Numbered from the stretch's first letter, positions 26,801 to 34,960 are shown. The stretch: DNA of 64,000 nt from G963691835 sp963691835 (GCA_963691835.1 OY829383.1:2294001-2358000), one strand, 5' to 3'. Made by a program: numbers and translations. The notes: a model not told the origin generated them from the sequence alone.

Positions 26801-27622
26801 TGTCGTGCCGCCGGACTTAATGGCGCCGGCTGCCCGATCGCCGATCTTAAGGAAGCTCATCAGGCCCGAGGAGCGGCCGCCACCGGAAAGGGACTCGCCG
26901 TCCCCGCGAAGCTTCGAGAAGTTGGAGCCGGTACCAGAGCCGTACTTAAAGAGCCGTGCCTCACGAACCCAAAGGTCCATGATGCCGCCCTCGTTCACCA
27001 AGTCGTCGGCGACACCCTGAATGAAGCATGCGTGGGGCTGGGGATGCTCGTAAGCGCTCTTCGCGCGGACCAGCTTGCCGGTCTCGAAGTCAACATAGTG
27101 GTGACCCTGGGCCGGGCCGTCGATGCCGTACGCCCAATGGAGTCCGGTGTTGAACCATTGCGGGGAGTTGGGCGCTGCCATCTGGCGGCACAACATATAG
27201 GCCATTTCGTCGTAGTAGGCCTTTGCGTCGGCTTCGCTGTCGAAGTAGCCGCCTTTCCAGCCCCAATAGGTCCACGTGCCCGCCAGGCGATGGAAGACCT
27301 GCTTGGCGCTGGTCTCGCCGACCAACCGCTCTTCTTTCGGCAGCTTCGCCAGCGCTTTCTCGTCCGGCACTTCCCGCCAAAGCCAGGACGGTACACTGTT
27401 CTCTTCGACCTTCTTCCGCTTCGCCGGAATACCAGCCTTGCGGAAGTACTTCTGCGCGATGATGTCGGACGCAACCTGGGACCAATCGGTGGGAACTTCC
27501 ACCGCGTCGTTCTTAAAGACAACAGATCCATCGGGATTCCGGATTTCACTGGTGGTCTTCCGGAATTCAATGCCCGTGAACGGGCCGCCCTTCTTGGTCG
27601 TAAACCGACGCTCGATCTTCAT
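23831..27622 (-). CDS. nrdJ: Vitamin B12-dependent (class II) ribonucleoside-diphosphate reductase
   Basis: A 1263-residue adenosylcobalamin-dependent ribonucleotide reductase making deoxynucleotides with or without oxygen. Visible elements include SPQWFNTGLHWAYG, the substrate-site NPCSEYMFLDDTACNLASMN, QSTVIAPTGTIG and NMPNSATVEDC. The C-terminal redox tail has paired cysteines (CQECGNF, CLKCDTCG). A low-complexity linker (about 1130-1200) precedes that tail, as in the long alphaproteobacterial NrdJ type. The ATG at 27622 (MKIERRFT) is chosen over a GTG at 27655 because it matches the family start and follows AGGGGGA. It is monocistronic, ended by a strong hairpin, with a NrdR-like box upstream. 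Confidence 0.96.
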   Translation of the reverse strand: MKIERRFTTKKGGPFTGIEFRKTTSEIRNPDGSVVFKNDAVEVPTDWSQVASDIIAQKYFRKAGIPAKRKKVEENSVPSWLWREVPDEKALAKLPKEERLVGETSAKQVFHRLAGTWTYWGWKGGYFDSEADAKAYYDEMAYMLCRQMAAPNSPQWFNTGLHWAYGIDGPAQGHHYVDFETGKLVRAKSAYEHPQPHACFIQGVADDLVNEGGIMDLWVREARLFKYGSGTGSNFSKLRGDGESLSGGGRSSGLMSFLKIGDRAAGAIKSGGTTRRAAKMVTVDIDHPDIEAYIDWKVVEEQKVAALVSGSKLANEHLNAIMAACADTSGDNAALSEDELHEPKKNRALKKAILAARKVMIPENYVQRVIQFSRQGYRSITFKTYDTDWDSDAYLTVSGQNSNNSVRVTNDFLDAVEKGASWNLTWRTKEGVAKTVEARDLWDKIANAAWACADPGLQYDTTINEWHTCPASGRIDASNPCSEYMFLDDTACNLASMNLMRFRNEDGTFDVAAYEHATRLWTITLEISVLMAQFPSKEIAQLSYEFRTLGLGYANIGGLLMASGLSYDSDEGRALCAALTATMTGVAYATSAEMAGELGAFPGYEANADHMLRVMRNHRRAAHGETAGYEELTVLPVPFEAKQCPDAGLAEAAPRAWDLALSLGEQHGYRNAQSTVIAPTGTIGLVMDCDTTGIEPDFAIVKFKKLAGGGYFKIINQIVPQALQTLGYDQAQIDEIIRYAVGHGTLVGSPTVDHAGLEAQGFGAAEITAVEDALTSAFDIRFAFNKWTLGEAFCKETLGLTDAELMDPSFDLLERLGFTKSEIEAANTYVCGAMTVEGAPHIQDKHLSVFDCANICGRIGKRFLSTESHILMMAAAQPFISGAISKTINMPNSATVEDCADAYMLSWKKGIKANALYRDGSKLSQPLASAVLGDDEELDDVLDAPAPVKAPVVAERIIERVIEKVVEAPAGRARMPQRRRGYTQKAIVGGHKVYLRTGEYDDGKLGEIFVDMHKEGAAFRSLMNNFAIAVSIGLQYGVPLEEFVKSFVFQRFEPSGAVTGNDAIKMATSVIDYIFRELAVSYLDRHDLAHVNREDVLPDAVGNGNAEHELAAKVEQAVKAASRGYVRTNLVVLNGGQATGTDDASAAIASAMAGAGTTAEAAPVPETVGAASSAGVSRANGSRSNGAHTNGGGVQTTVAEPAATPIAVGDAVMDAVDQKLARIREARIKGYEGESCQECGNFTLVRNGTCLKCDTCGSTSGCS

Positions 27623-28184
27623 CGCAATGATCCCCCTGGCGCCCCCGCGGCGCACGAAAACTGGTGGTTCTGTTCCGGACCTTTAGCTTGGTAACACCAC
27701 ATCTTGTGGCGACTTGAAAGGATCATACCGGATCTGGTTGAAGCGTGAAAGTCGAAACTGAGGTAAAAATTAAAAATTCCGTAAAGAACAAATATAGAAC
27801 ATTAAAAAATAAAGTGTGGACTAGCGGTGGCTAAAGTAAAACCGGCAATAAAAATCGGTTGCGCGAAAGACTCGCGCCCTAAACACTTTAAGGCGACTTT
27901 CGACGTCCAGGAGGGGCGCCGACGAAAAGCCGTGACCACGCGTTTTGCGACGGCCGGCCAGAGTGAGGGTCCGTGCCAAGGTCTCTTTCAGAACTATGCC
28001 TAAGGAGGGGGCAGGCGCGCAACACATTTTGTGTCCATTTTTGTTACGGGCCACTAGATATAGGACCAATGAGGGAGTTGTGGAGTTATCCACAAGCTTT
28101 CCACCGCGCGCTGGAGGCCCTGGTTTGCCTCGGTTTCGAGCGCATAAACTCCAAAAAAACGCTCAACCGGGAGGAGCCAGAATC
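27623..28184. other. Divergent intergenic region between nrdJ and the RraA-like gene, with a DnaA box
   Basis: No supportable gene lies in these 562 bases. They contain an AT-rich block (about 27765-27815) and a perfect DnaA-box sequence TTATCCACA at 28086-28094. A weaker inverted match lies near 27815 (TAGTCCACA on the minus strand). Promoters for nrdJ and the RraA-like gene must lie here. DnaA control of ribonucleotide reductase genes is known in Escherichia coli, which makes the box of interest, but a cluster large enough for an origin is not seen. Confidence 0.5.
27694..27709. promoter_or_regulatory. Candidate NrdR box upstream of nrdJ
   Basis: ACACCACATCTTGTGG contains a perfect CCACA/TGTGG inverted repeat and matches about 12 of 16 positions of the NrdR consensus I recall (acaCwAtATaTwGtgt). 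It is 72 bases before the nrdJ start. NrdR boxes usually occur in pairs; no good second box was found at the expected spacing. Confidence 0.5.
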
Positions 28185-28847
28185 ATGCCCATTCTTCGCC
28201 GCGCTGCGGCCTTCAATCGGATGTCCGACGAGACCCTTGCGCGTTGGCGCAAGATCCCGCCCGCCGTCGCCGGGGACTGTATGAACCGGACCAACTGTAT
28301 GGCCGGGCGGATCTCTCCATTGGCGCCCGGCTTCGCGTTAACCGGTCATGCCCGGACAATTTCGGTGATGGCAGGTGACAACTCAGCCGTTCACGCCGCC
28401 CTTCCGCTCATGCAGGCGGGCGACATCATCGTTATCGCCGCCCAGGGCAACATCGATGTGGCCATCATTGGTGAGATCGTCGTTGCTTGCGCGAAGCAGC
28501 AGGGTGTCGCCGGATTCGTCGTCGATGGGGCCATCCGCGATGCAGCCGACCTTCGCAAAGGGCCGATCCCCATCTTCGCTGCCGGTGCCGTTCCGTCCGG
28601 CCCGCACAAGGGCTTCGGCGGTGAGATCGACGGCACTATATCTTGTGGTGGCACTTCCGTGACGGCAGGGGATCTTGTCCTTGGTGACGACGACGGCGTC
28701 ACCATCGTACCGCTTGCCCAGGCCGATGCCGTCCTCGCCGCTGCGGAAGCGGTTCTGGAAAAGGAGGCCGGGATGCTTAGGCGCATCGCAGAGGGCGCGA
28801 CCACAGCAGAGCTGCAGGGCATCGCCGTGCCGGAGGTATCGGCTTAG
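28185..28847 (+). CDS. RraA-family protein (4-hydroxy-4-methyl-2-oxoglutarate aldolase-like)
   Basis: A 220-residue RraA/HMG-aldolase-fold protein. Key elements are the early DCMNRTNCMAGRISPLAPG, ADLRKGPIPIFAAG and LVLGDDDGVTIVP. IRDAADLRKGP and DGAIRDAADL carry the metal- and substrate-binding Arg-Asp region seen in the aldolase family. The family is often misnamed menaquinone methyltransferase. It probably splits a 4-hydroxy-2-oxo acid or decarboxylates oxaloacetate. The ATG at 28185 follows GGGAGGAG closely, which rules out the much longer in-frame extension upstream. Confidence 0.88.
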   Translation: MPILRRAAAFNRMSDETLARWRKIPPAVAGDCMNRTNCMAGRISPLAPGFALTGHARTISVMAGDNSAVHAALPLMQAGDIIVIAAQGNIDVAIIGEIVVACAKQQGVAGFVVDGAIRDAADLRKGPIPIFAAGAVPSGPHKGFGGEIDGTISCGGTSVTAGDLVLGDDDGVTIVPLAQADAVLAAAEAVLEKEAGMLRRIAEGATTAELQGIAVPEVSA

Positions 28848-28969
28848 AGGCACATTATCCGGTGCAGGCGGTGTCCCCGTATCTGGACTGAAAGGCCCGC
28901 ACCTGACATAGTCGCGTCCCATGAAAGGCGGCCGCTTCGCGGTCGTGGCAACGGTCTCGGATGGGGTTC

Positions 28970-29326
28970 ATGAGCATCGGTACCGCGCTCTATACCTGGA
29001 TGAACGGCAAACGGGTCGGCGAGGACACGTTCGGCAACACCTATTATGAGCATCGGCGGGCGCCGGAGCGGGGACGCCGGCGGCGCTGGGTGGTCTATAA
29101 AGGCATCGTCGAGGCGTCCAAAGTGCCGCCGGAGTGGCATTCCTGGCTCCATTATATCGACCAGGACCCGCCTTCAGGTGACGATCAGCAGCGATTCGAG
29201 TGGCAGAAGGACCATCTGCCGAACTTGACCGGCACCCAGTACGCCTATCGTCCGCCGGGACACGTTCTGTCCGGTGGCAAACGCGACAAGGCTACGGGCG
29301 ATTACGAGGCATGGACGCCGTCCTGA
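28970..29326 (+). CDS. NDUFA12-type NADH:ubiquinone oxidoreductase accessory subunit
   Basis: A 118-residue protein of the NDUFA12/B17.2 family, a peripheral accessory subunit of respiratory complex I found in alphaproteobacteria and mitochondria. The family core is visible: GEDTFGNTYYEHRRAPERGR, RRWVVYKGIVEASKVPPEWH and SWLHYIDQDPPS, ending near YEAWTPS. The ATG at 28970 follows GGATGGGG and is preferred over an ATG nine bases upstream that overlaps this ribosome binding site. It heads a plus-strand block with mlaD and the DUF2155 gene, an order commonly kept in alphaproteobacteria as I recall it. Confidence 0.93.
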   Translation: MSIGTALYTWMNGKRVGEDTFGNTYYEHRRAPERGRRRRWVVYKGIVEASKVPPEWHSWLHYIDQDPPSGDDQQRFEWQKDHLPNLTGTQYAYRPPGHVLSGGKRDKATGDYEAWTPS

Positions 29327-29401
29327 CGCGGCTGCCGTCGACTTCCCGAAACAGAGGCCCTGAGCCAGCCGCCTCCTCTACCGAACCAAAGAGGTGACAC
29401 C

Positions 29402-29875
29402 GTGCAACGGACGATGATCGAAACCCTGATGGGCGCGCTGGTGCTTGCGGTCGCCGCTCTGTTCGTCGTCTTCGCCTACAGCTCCGCCAATCTCAGCCCG
29501 ACAACCGGCTACACCGTCACCGCCAATTTCAACAAGGTGACGGGTATCGGCGTGGGCAGCGATGTGCGGATGGCCGGGATCAAGATCGGGACTGTTGTCG
29601 ATCAGTCGCTGGATCCGCAAACCTATCTCGCCAGCATCACGATGAGCATTGATGAAGCGATCGAGTTGCCGGACGACAGCACAGCGGCCATCACCAGCGA
29701 AGGGTTGCTGGGCGGCAGCTATCTGGAGATCGTCCCAGGTGGCAGCCCCATGACGCTGGACGACGGTGGCACCATCGAATTCACCCAAGATCCGGTGGAC
29801 CTGGTTCAGATGCTCGGCAAGTTCATTTTCTCGGCCGCTGAGCAACAAGGAAACGACACACAATCAGGCAACTGA
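29402..29875 (+). CDS. mlaD: MlaD-family outer-membrane lipid asymmetry protein
   Basis: A 157-residue MCE-domain protein. One N-terminal membrane anchor (ETLMGALVLAVAALFVVFAY, residues 7-26) is followed by a single MCE domain with NKVTGIGVGSDVRMAGIKIG and EGLLGGSYLEIVPGG. MlaD is the substrate-binding hexamer of the MlaFEDB phospholipid transporter, working in the periplasm to retain outer-membrane asymmetry. The ATPase and permease genes are not in the window. It lies 75 bases after the NDUFA12 gene and 35 before the DUF2155 gene, in the same direction. Confidence 0.93.
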   Translation: MQRTMIETLMGALVLAVAALFVVFAYSSANLSPTTGYTVTANFNKVTGIGVGSDVRMAGIKIGTVVDQSLDPQTYLASITMSIDEAIELPDDSTAAITSEGLLGGSYLEIVPGGSPMTLDDGGTIEFTQDPVDLVQMLGKFIFSAAEQQGNDTQSGN

Positions 29876-29910
29876 TACCCCTTCGTCGCTGGCCGCAAAA
29901 CGGAGGGTCT

Positions 29911-30354
29911 GTGTTCAATCCGCGCATCCAAGCCCGTGTCATCGGGACGCTGGCCGTGTTTCTCCTGGTTCCGTTCGGCGTTGCAGCTCAATCCACCGGT
30001 GCCCAGCCGGTGGAAGGCTGGCTGGAACGTCCGGCTGCGATCCTTCAAGGCCTCGACAAGGTCACCGCGCGAATCAGCGAGTTTGCGGCACCCGTCGAAG
30101 CGCCGGTCCGGTTCAACACTCTGTCGATCCGCATCCGCGCTTGCCGTACCCGGCCCCCCACAATGCCACCCGAAAGTGCGGCATTTCTTGAGATCGATGA
30201 GGCGCGAGAGGATGAGCGGCCCACGCCGCTTTTCCGGGGATGGATGTTCGCGTCGAGCCCTGGCCTGAATGCTCTTGAGCATCCGGTCTACGACGTCTGG
30301 GTTCTTTCCTGCAGCAGCGACGAGACGGCGGACCAGTCGTCGTCATCGCAGTAG
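29911..30354 (+). CDS. DUF2155-family periplasmic protein
   Basis: A 147-residue exported protein. A signal peptide (IGTLAVFLLVPFGVAAQS, ending about residue 27) leads into the DUF2155 core: ILQGLDKVTARISEF, then RFNTLSIRIRAC and LFRGWMFASSPGLNALEHPV, ending YDVWVLSC. The function is not known; conserved cysteines suggest a disulphide in the periplasm. The GTG start is supported by CGGAGGG 5 bases upstream. Its 3' end overlaps the 3' end of the convergent aat gene by 67 bases, using its serine-rich tail. Confidence 0.9.
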   Translation: MFNPRIQARVIGTLAVFLLVPFGVAAQSTGAQPVEGWLERPAAILQGLDKVTARISEFAAPVEAPVRFNTLSIRIRACRTRPPTMPPESAAFLEIDEAREDERPTPLFRGWMFASSPGLNALEHPVYDVWVLSCSSDETADQSSSSQ

Positions 30355-30941
30355 AAACGGGCGTCGACCCGAAGGGCTTCCGTCAACGCGGCGTGATACT
30401 CGGCGCGCGGCACTTCAACGGCGCCGAAGCGGGCGAGGTGGTCCGTGACGAACTGACTGTCCAGAAGCGTGAACCCGCCCAATTTCAGCCGCGCGATAAG
30501 GTGCACAAGAGCGACTTTGGAGGCATCGGTCTCCCGGCTGAACATGCTCTCGCCGAAAAAGGCGCCCCCTAGGGCCACACCATAAAGACCACCGACCAGT
30601 TCTCCGTCCCGCCAGGTCTCGATGCTGTGGCAATGCCCCCGGCGATGAAGACCAAGATAAAGATCGAAGATCTCGTCGTTGATCCAGGTTTCCGGGCGAC
30701 CGTCTGTCGATTCGGCACATCCTTCCAGAACGCCCTTAAAGTCCGCGTTACATCGAACGTCGAACTTCCTGGATCGAACTCTCTTTCTGAGGGACCGGGG
30801 GACGTGGAAATCATCTAGCGGAATGATTCCGCGCTTTTCCGGGTCGACGAAGAAGAGCCTCGGATCGTCCCGCGACTTCGCCATCGGGAAGACCCCGATC
30901 GCGTAGGCCTGCAAGAGAAGTTCCGGCTGAACGGCCGACAT
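30288..30941 (-). CDS. aat: Leucyl/phenylalanyl-tRNA--protein transferase
   Basis: A 217-residue cytoplasmic enzyme that adds Leu or Phe from aminoacyl-tRNA to N-terminal Arg or Lys of proteins, marking them for ClpS/ClpAP degradation. Family motifs are clear: LLQAYAIGVFPMAKSRDD, FFVDPEKRGIIPLDDFHV, GLYGVALGGAFFGESMFSR and LLDSQFVTDHLARFGAVEV, each within the expected position. Length is normal. It is convergent with the DUF2155 gene and overlaps it by 67 bases. It is 73 bases downstream of accC on the same strand. Confidence 0.96.
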   Translation of the reverse strand: MSAVQPELLLQAYAIGVFPMAKSRDDPRLFFVDPEKRGIIPLDDFHVPRSLRKRVRSRKFDVRCNADFKGVLEGCAESTDGRPETWINDEIFDLYLGLHRRGHCHSIETWRDGELVGGLYGVALGGAFFGESMFSRETDASKVALVHLIARLKLGGFTLLDSQFVTDHLARFGAVEVPRAEYHAALTEALRVDARFYCDDDDWSAVSSLLQERTQTS

Positions 30942-31014
30942 GCCTTACTCCGCGCGGCGAGCGAGAAACGCACAGCATCGCCACACTACATGATTCGGCA
31001 GTCACCGGAATAGA

Positions 31015-32355
31015 TCAGCCGGAAACGATGTTCCGCTCAAGCCAATGGATGTTGTAGTTGCCGTCGATGAAGTCGCCTTCGGATACCAGGCGCCTGTGAA
31101 GATCGATGGTCGTGGTGACGTCACCGATGACAAACTCATCCAGGGCGCGGCGCAGCCGGAGCAGGCATTCGTTCCGGTTGGTTCCATGGACAATCAGCTT
31201 GGCGACCAGGCTGTCGTAATACGGCGGGATCCGGTAGCCGGAGTAGAGGGCGGAGTCGACACGGACTCCCAACCCGCCCGGGGCGTGATACTCGCTGACC
31301 CGCCCGGGGGAGGGCAGGAACGTCTCAGGATGCTCCGCATTGATGCGGCATTCGATCGAGTGACCCGAGATGGTGATATCGTCCTGCGTGAGCGACAGGG
31401 GTGAGCCGGCGGCCACCTGGATCTGCTCCCGCACCAGATCGATGCCGGTGATCATCTCCGTAATCGGATGTTCCACCTGCAGGCGGGTGTTCATCTCAAT
31501 GAAGAAGAACTCTCCATCTTCGTACAGGAACTCGAGCGTCCCGAGGCCCCGATAGCCGAGTTTCGCGATGGCCGCGACGGCGGTCTTTCCGATGGCGGCC
31601 CGCGCTTCCTCGTTCAGCGCAGGCGACGGCGCCTCTTCGAGAACCTTCTGATGCCGCCGCTGGAGGGAGCAGTCCCGCTCACCGAGGTGGACGACATTGC
31701 CCTGTCCGTCACCGAGGATCTGGATCTCGATGTGACGTGGCTTGCCGAGGTAGCGCTCGATATAGACTTCGTCCTGGCCAAAGGCGGCCTTGGCTTCCCG
31801 CCGGGCCATCGTATAGGCGTCGACGACCTCGTCCCGGTTGGCGGCGATCTTCATGCCGCGCCCGCCACCGCCTCCCGCCGCCTTGATCAGGACGGGATAG
31901 CCGATGCGATCCGCCTCTTCCACCGCCGCCTCGGGACTGTCGATCGCGCCGTCCGAGCCAGGGACGCAGGGAACGCCCAACTCGATCATGGTCCGCTTCG
32001 CGGTGACCTTGTCGCCCATGGTCCGGATATGCTCCGGCGTGGGTCCGATGAAGACGAACCCGTGCGCCTCGACGATCTCCGCGAAATCTGCGTTCTCCGA
32101 CAGGAAACCGACCCCGGGATGAATGGCGTCCGCTCCGGTGATCGTGGCTGCCGACACAATCGCCGGGATATCGAGATAGCTGTCCCGGCTCGGCGGAGGT
32201 CCGATGCAAACACTCTCATCGGCGAGCCGGACGTGCATGGCATCCCCGTCGGCGGTCGAATGCACAGCCACCGTCTTGATGCCCATCTCGCGGCAGGCTC
32301 TGTGAATCCGAAGCGCGATCTCACCCCGGTTGGCGATCAGAACTTTCTCGAACAT
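31015..32355 (-). CDS. accC: Acetyl-CoA carboxylase, biotin carboxylase subunit
   Basis: A 446-residue ATP-grasp enzyme that carboxylates the biotin on AccB with bicarbonate and ATP, the first half of malonyl-CoA synthesis. It begins FEKVLIANRGEIALRI and carries the glycine-rich ATP loop AAGGGGGRGMK, the HLGERDCSLQRRHQK segment and the catalytic EMNTRLQVEHP. Length and order match the family exactly. It begins 3 bases after the accB stop, a standard accBC operon. An ACC carboxyltransferase gene is not present, as usual for this arrangement. Confidence 0.97.
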   Translation of the reverse strand: MFEKVLIANRGEIALRIHRACREMGIKTVAVHSTADGDAMHVRLADESVCIGPPPSRDSYLDIPAIVSAATITGADAIHPGVGFLSENADFAEIVEAHGFVFIGPTPEHIRTMGDKVTAKRTMIELGVPCVPGSDGAIDSPEAAVEEADRIGYPVLIKAAGGGGGRGMKIAANRDEVVDAYTMARREAKAAFGQDEVYIERYLGKPRHIEIQILGDGQGNVVHLGERDCSLQRRHQKVLEEAPSPALNEEARAAIGKTAVAAIAKLGYRGLGTLEFLYEDGEFFFIEMNTRLQVEHPITEMITGIDLVREQIQVAAGSPLSLTQDDITISGHSIECRINAEHPETFLPSPGRVSEYHAPGGLGVRVDSALYSGYRIPPYYDSLVAKLIVHGTNRNECLLRLRRALDEFVIGDVTTTIDLHRRLVSEGDFIDGNYNIHWLERNIVSG

Positions 32356-32358
32356 TGT

Positions 32359-32826
32359 CTACTCGATCACCACGAGAACCTGGCCGAACTCGACGGGGTG
32401 TCCGTTCTCAACCAGGACCTCGGCAATCCGTCCGGCCCGGGGAGCACTGATCGGGTTCATAACCTTCATGGCCTCGATGATCAGAAGGGTCTGTCCCTTT
32501 GTGACCGTGGCGCCGACCTGGACGAAGGGCGTTGAGTCCGGGTCGGGCCCCAGATAGGCCGTTCCAACCATCGGCGACTTGACGGCGCCTGGGTGGTCCG
32601 CCGCCGCGGGTCCGGTCTCAGCAACGGGTGCCGGTACCGGGATCGCCGCCACAGTTGCCGGCGCGGCCGGGGCCGTCTCAACATGGGTGTTCACAAGTGC
32701 CGGGGCGGCGGGGCGTGCCACCCGGATCCGCCAGTCGTCCGTTGCATACTCCAGCTCGCCCAAACCCGTCTCATCCAAAAGGCCGGCGAGTTTTCGAACC
32801 AGATCGGCGTCGATGTCCTTGCTCAA
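32359..32826 (-). CDS. accB: Biotin carboxyl carrier protein of acetyl-CoA carboxylase
   Basis: A 155-residue carrier. The N-terminal region (DADLVRKLAGLLDETGLGEL) is followed by an Ala/Pro-rich linker (about 45-85). The biotinyl domain has the EAMKVMN motif with the biotinylated lysine at about 121. No ATG fits; the TTG at 32826 gives the family start (MSKDIDADLV) with GGAG upstream, so it is chosen. In many alphaproteobacteria an aroQ gene precedes accB; here there is a 323-base gene-free region instead. Confidence 0.94.
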   Translation of the reverse strand: MSKDIDADLVRKLAGLLDETGLGELEYATDDWRIRVARPAAPALVNTHVETAPAAPATVAAIPVPAPVAETGPAAADHPGAVKSPMVGTAYLGPDPDSTPFVQVGATVTKGQTLLIIEAMKVMNPISAPRAGRIAEVLVENGHPVEFGQVLVVIE

Positions 32827-33149
32827 GATTAGCGCTCCAAGAGGCAAATAGGATCGGATGCTGCCGACCCGCCAAGACTGATGCACACCGCCTGTCCGCG
32901 GCCCGTTTTCACGCTCGCGACCGTATCGACGGTTCGGGCTATTTTGGTTGCTCCTGGAATCGAGCGCCGTGCGCTGACCCCGCACGCCGGTCGATATCAG
33001 GTCCTCCAAACCATTCGGGCGCGGTTATATCATGGCCTCAATAGGGTGCAACGGGCCGAAGGCGAGCGGCTCTCGCCGATTGTCGCAATTCCGCAACAAA
33101 GGCGATGAGATGTTAAAGCTACGGGCTGAAACCGAAGAGGGATGTAACG
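32827..33149. other. Gene-free divergent region between accB and kynU
   Basis: No supportable coding frame is seen, and no remnant of aroQ could be recognised. A short GGCGAG/CTCGCC hairpin at 33061-33077 has no T-run. The promoters of accBC and kynU must lie here. Confidence 0.6.
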
Positions 33150-34400
33150 ATGACCACACGTGACGATGCCGTCGCCATGGACCGGGTGGATCCGCTCAGG
33201 GCATTCCGCGACCGGTTCGAGATGCCCGATGACGTGATCTATCTCGACGGCAACTCTCTAGGCCCATTGCCAAAGACCACACCAGGCCGGGTCGAGCGCA
33301 TGCTCCGAGACGAGTGGGGTAAAAACCTGATCCGGGGTTGGCTCGCCGACGGTTGGATGGAGAAGCCTTTGGTTCTCGGCGACCGGTTGGCGACGTTGAT
33401 TGGCGCCGACGCCGGCGAAGTAGCTGTTGTCGACACCACCTCCATCAATGTCTTCAAGCTCCTGGCGGCTGCTCTGGCAATGCGCCCTGAACGTCGCGTC
33501 ATTCTGTCAGACCGGGAGAACTTCCCAACGGACCTCTACATGGCGCAAGGGCTGTCCGCCCTGATGGACAAGGGGCATGAGCTTAAACTCGTCGGTGAGG
33601 ATGAGATTGTTGCCGCGTTGGATGACACTGTCGCCGTCGTCATGCTGACGCAAACCAACTTCAAAAGCGGGCGTGTTCACGCGATGCGCGGGATCACCGA
33701 GGCGGTGCACCGGGCTGGTGCATTGACGCTTTGGGACCTGGCGCACTCCGCTGGGGCCTACCCTGTTGACCTCAATGGGGCTGGAGCGGATTTCGCGGTC
33801 GGCTGTTCCTACAAGTACCTGAACGCCGGACCTGGCGGTCCCGCGTTCCTGTACGTGGCCCGTCGTCACCAAGCGGCGGCGCATCAACCTCTGACCGGTT
33901 GGCTTGGTCACGACTCGCCCTTCGACTTTGATGTTCAATACCGGCCCGCTGACGGCATCCGGCGTCATGTGTGCTCGTCGCCCGGTATCCTGGGGCTCGT
34001 CGCGCTGGAGGCGGCGCTCGAGATCTTCGAGGACACGGACATGGCCGAGATACGCCGAAAGTCGAATGCGTTGTGTGATCTGTTCATCGAGTTGGTGGAG
34101 CAACGCTGCGCCGGCCAAGGCTTTGAGCTCGCCTCCCCACGGCAGGCCGGTTTGGCCGAACCGCTGGTGCGGGGAAGTCAGGTGTCCTTCCGCCATCCCG
34201 AGGGCTACGCCATCGTTCAGGCCTTGATCAAGCGGGGCGTGATTGGCGATTTCCGCGCGCCGGACGTTCTGCGGTTTGGCTTCACCCCGCTATACCTGGG
34301 ATACGCCGACGTCTATGACGCGGTCGATCATCTGGTCCACGTGATGGATAACGCGGAATGGGACGACGAGGTTTACCGGACGCGCGCGGCCGTGACCTAG
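33150..34400 (+). CDS. kynU: Kynureninase
   Basis: A 416-residue PLP enzyme that cleaves kynurenine to anthranilate and alanine in tryptophan catabolism. YLDGNSLGPLPK at the N-terminus is diagnostic, WDLAHSAGAYPVDL carries the cofactor aspartate, and SYKYLNAGPGG holds the PLP lysine. RFGFTPLYLGYADV near the end is also conserved. The length is typical. The ATG follows GAGGGATG. Kynurenine formamidase and tryptophan dioxygenase genes, often adjacent, are absent here, so the gene stands alone. Confidence 0.96.
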   Translation: MTTRDDAVAMDRVDPLRAFRDRFEMPDDVIYLDGNSLGPLPKTTPGRVERMLRDEWGKNLIRGWLADGWMEKPLVLGDRLATLIGADAGEVAVVDTTSINVFKLLAAALAMRPERRVILSDRENFPTDLYMAQGLSALMDKGHELKLVGEDEIVAALDDTVAVVMLTQTNFKSGRVHAMRGITEAVHRAGALTLWDLAHSAGAYPVDLNGAGADFAVGCSYKYLNAGPGGPAFLYVARRHQAAAHQPLTGWLGHDSPFDFDVQYRPADGIRRHVCSSPGILGLVALEAALEIFEDTDMAEIRRKSNALCDLFIELVEQRCAGQGFELASPRQAGLAEPLVRGSQVSFRHPEGYAIVQALIKRGVIGDFRAPDVLRFGFTPLYLGYADVYDAVDHLVHVMDNAEWDDEVYRTRAAVT

Positions 34401-34445
34401 GCGGTCTCTCCCCCAATGCACTGGGAGGTGAGGTGCTCACGTGGA

Positions 34446-34694
34446 TTAATCGTCCGGATAGCCGTACCCAAGGCGCAGACGGAACCAGACATAGACGTCG
34501 ATCATCGCGTCCCGCATGACCGCCCGAAGGATGGTCACGAGGTTGTAGGTCAACAGGAGGATAAACGCGCTCGATAGCCCGATCGACAGGGAGATGAAGA
34601 AATTGTGGTTCTCGATGAACATAAACCATGTCGAGAGGGCGGCAATGCCCCCAAAGCTCGCTATCTGAATAGCCATAATCGCAATACCAGACAA
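34446..34694 (-). CDS. Small two-helix membrane protein of unknown function
   Basis: An 82-residue protein with two predicted membrane segments: IAIMAIQIASFGGIAALSTW (about 4-23) and ISLSIGLSSAFILLLTYNLV (about 34-53). A cytoplasmic-looking tail rich in Arg and Tyr (RDAMIDVYVWFRLRLGYG) follows. It is not recognised. The TTG at 34694 has GGAG about 8 bases upstream; an internal ATG six codons later is an alternative. It sits between kynU and hddA with room for its own promoter on the right. Confidence 0.5.
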   Translation of the reverse strand: MSGIAIMAIQIASFGGIAALSTWFMFIENHNFFISLSIGLSSAFILLLTYNLVTILRAVMRDAMIDVYVWFRLRLGYGYPDD

Positions 34695-34960
34695 ATCCGT
34701 GTCTCCGAAACGACGCTTGCTCTCGGACTAACATGGCGGCTTTCCGTGATCTGTTAAACTATATTCTCCCATAAGGTGTGGCCTGACTCTGCTCCTCATT
34801 CAGTGAGACCAGCCCCAATCAATCCGAAAAAGCGACCTATCGGAATGTTGAAGCCTGCTCGCATCTTGATGTTTCTGGGTGAAGCCTGCCTATCCGAAGG
34901 TATCGCCGCGCCGCTAGATCCGGCGGGATGCCCTGATACGGGTTGGATAGCCTGTACGGA

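Noticed and set aside
25085..27694. Very long open frame antisense to nrdJ
   Set aside because: It mirrors the codon pattern of nrdJ in a G+C-rich genome, has no recognisable domain and no ribosome binding site logic; nrdJ is certain.
27821..28093. Short minus-strand frame in the nrdJ upstream region
   Set aside because: No recognisable sequence, no ribosome binding site, and it covers likely promoter elements.
28086..28094. DnaA box as evidence for a chromosome origin
   Set aside because: Only one perfect box and one weak match were seen; an origin needs a cluster and an unwinding element with typical neighbour genes.
27623..28184. Cobalamin riboswitch before nrdJ
   Set aside because: No B12-box-like sequence or multi-stem arrangement was visible; the NrdR-like palindrome explains regulation better.
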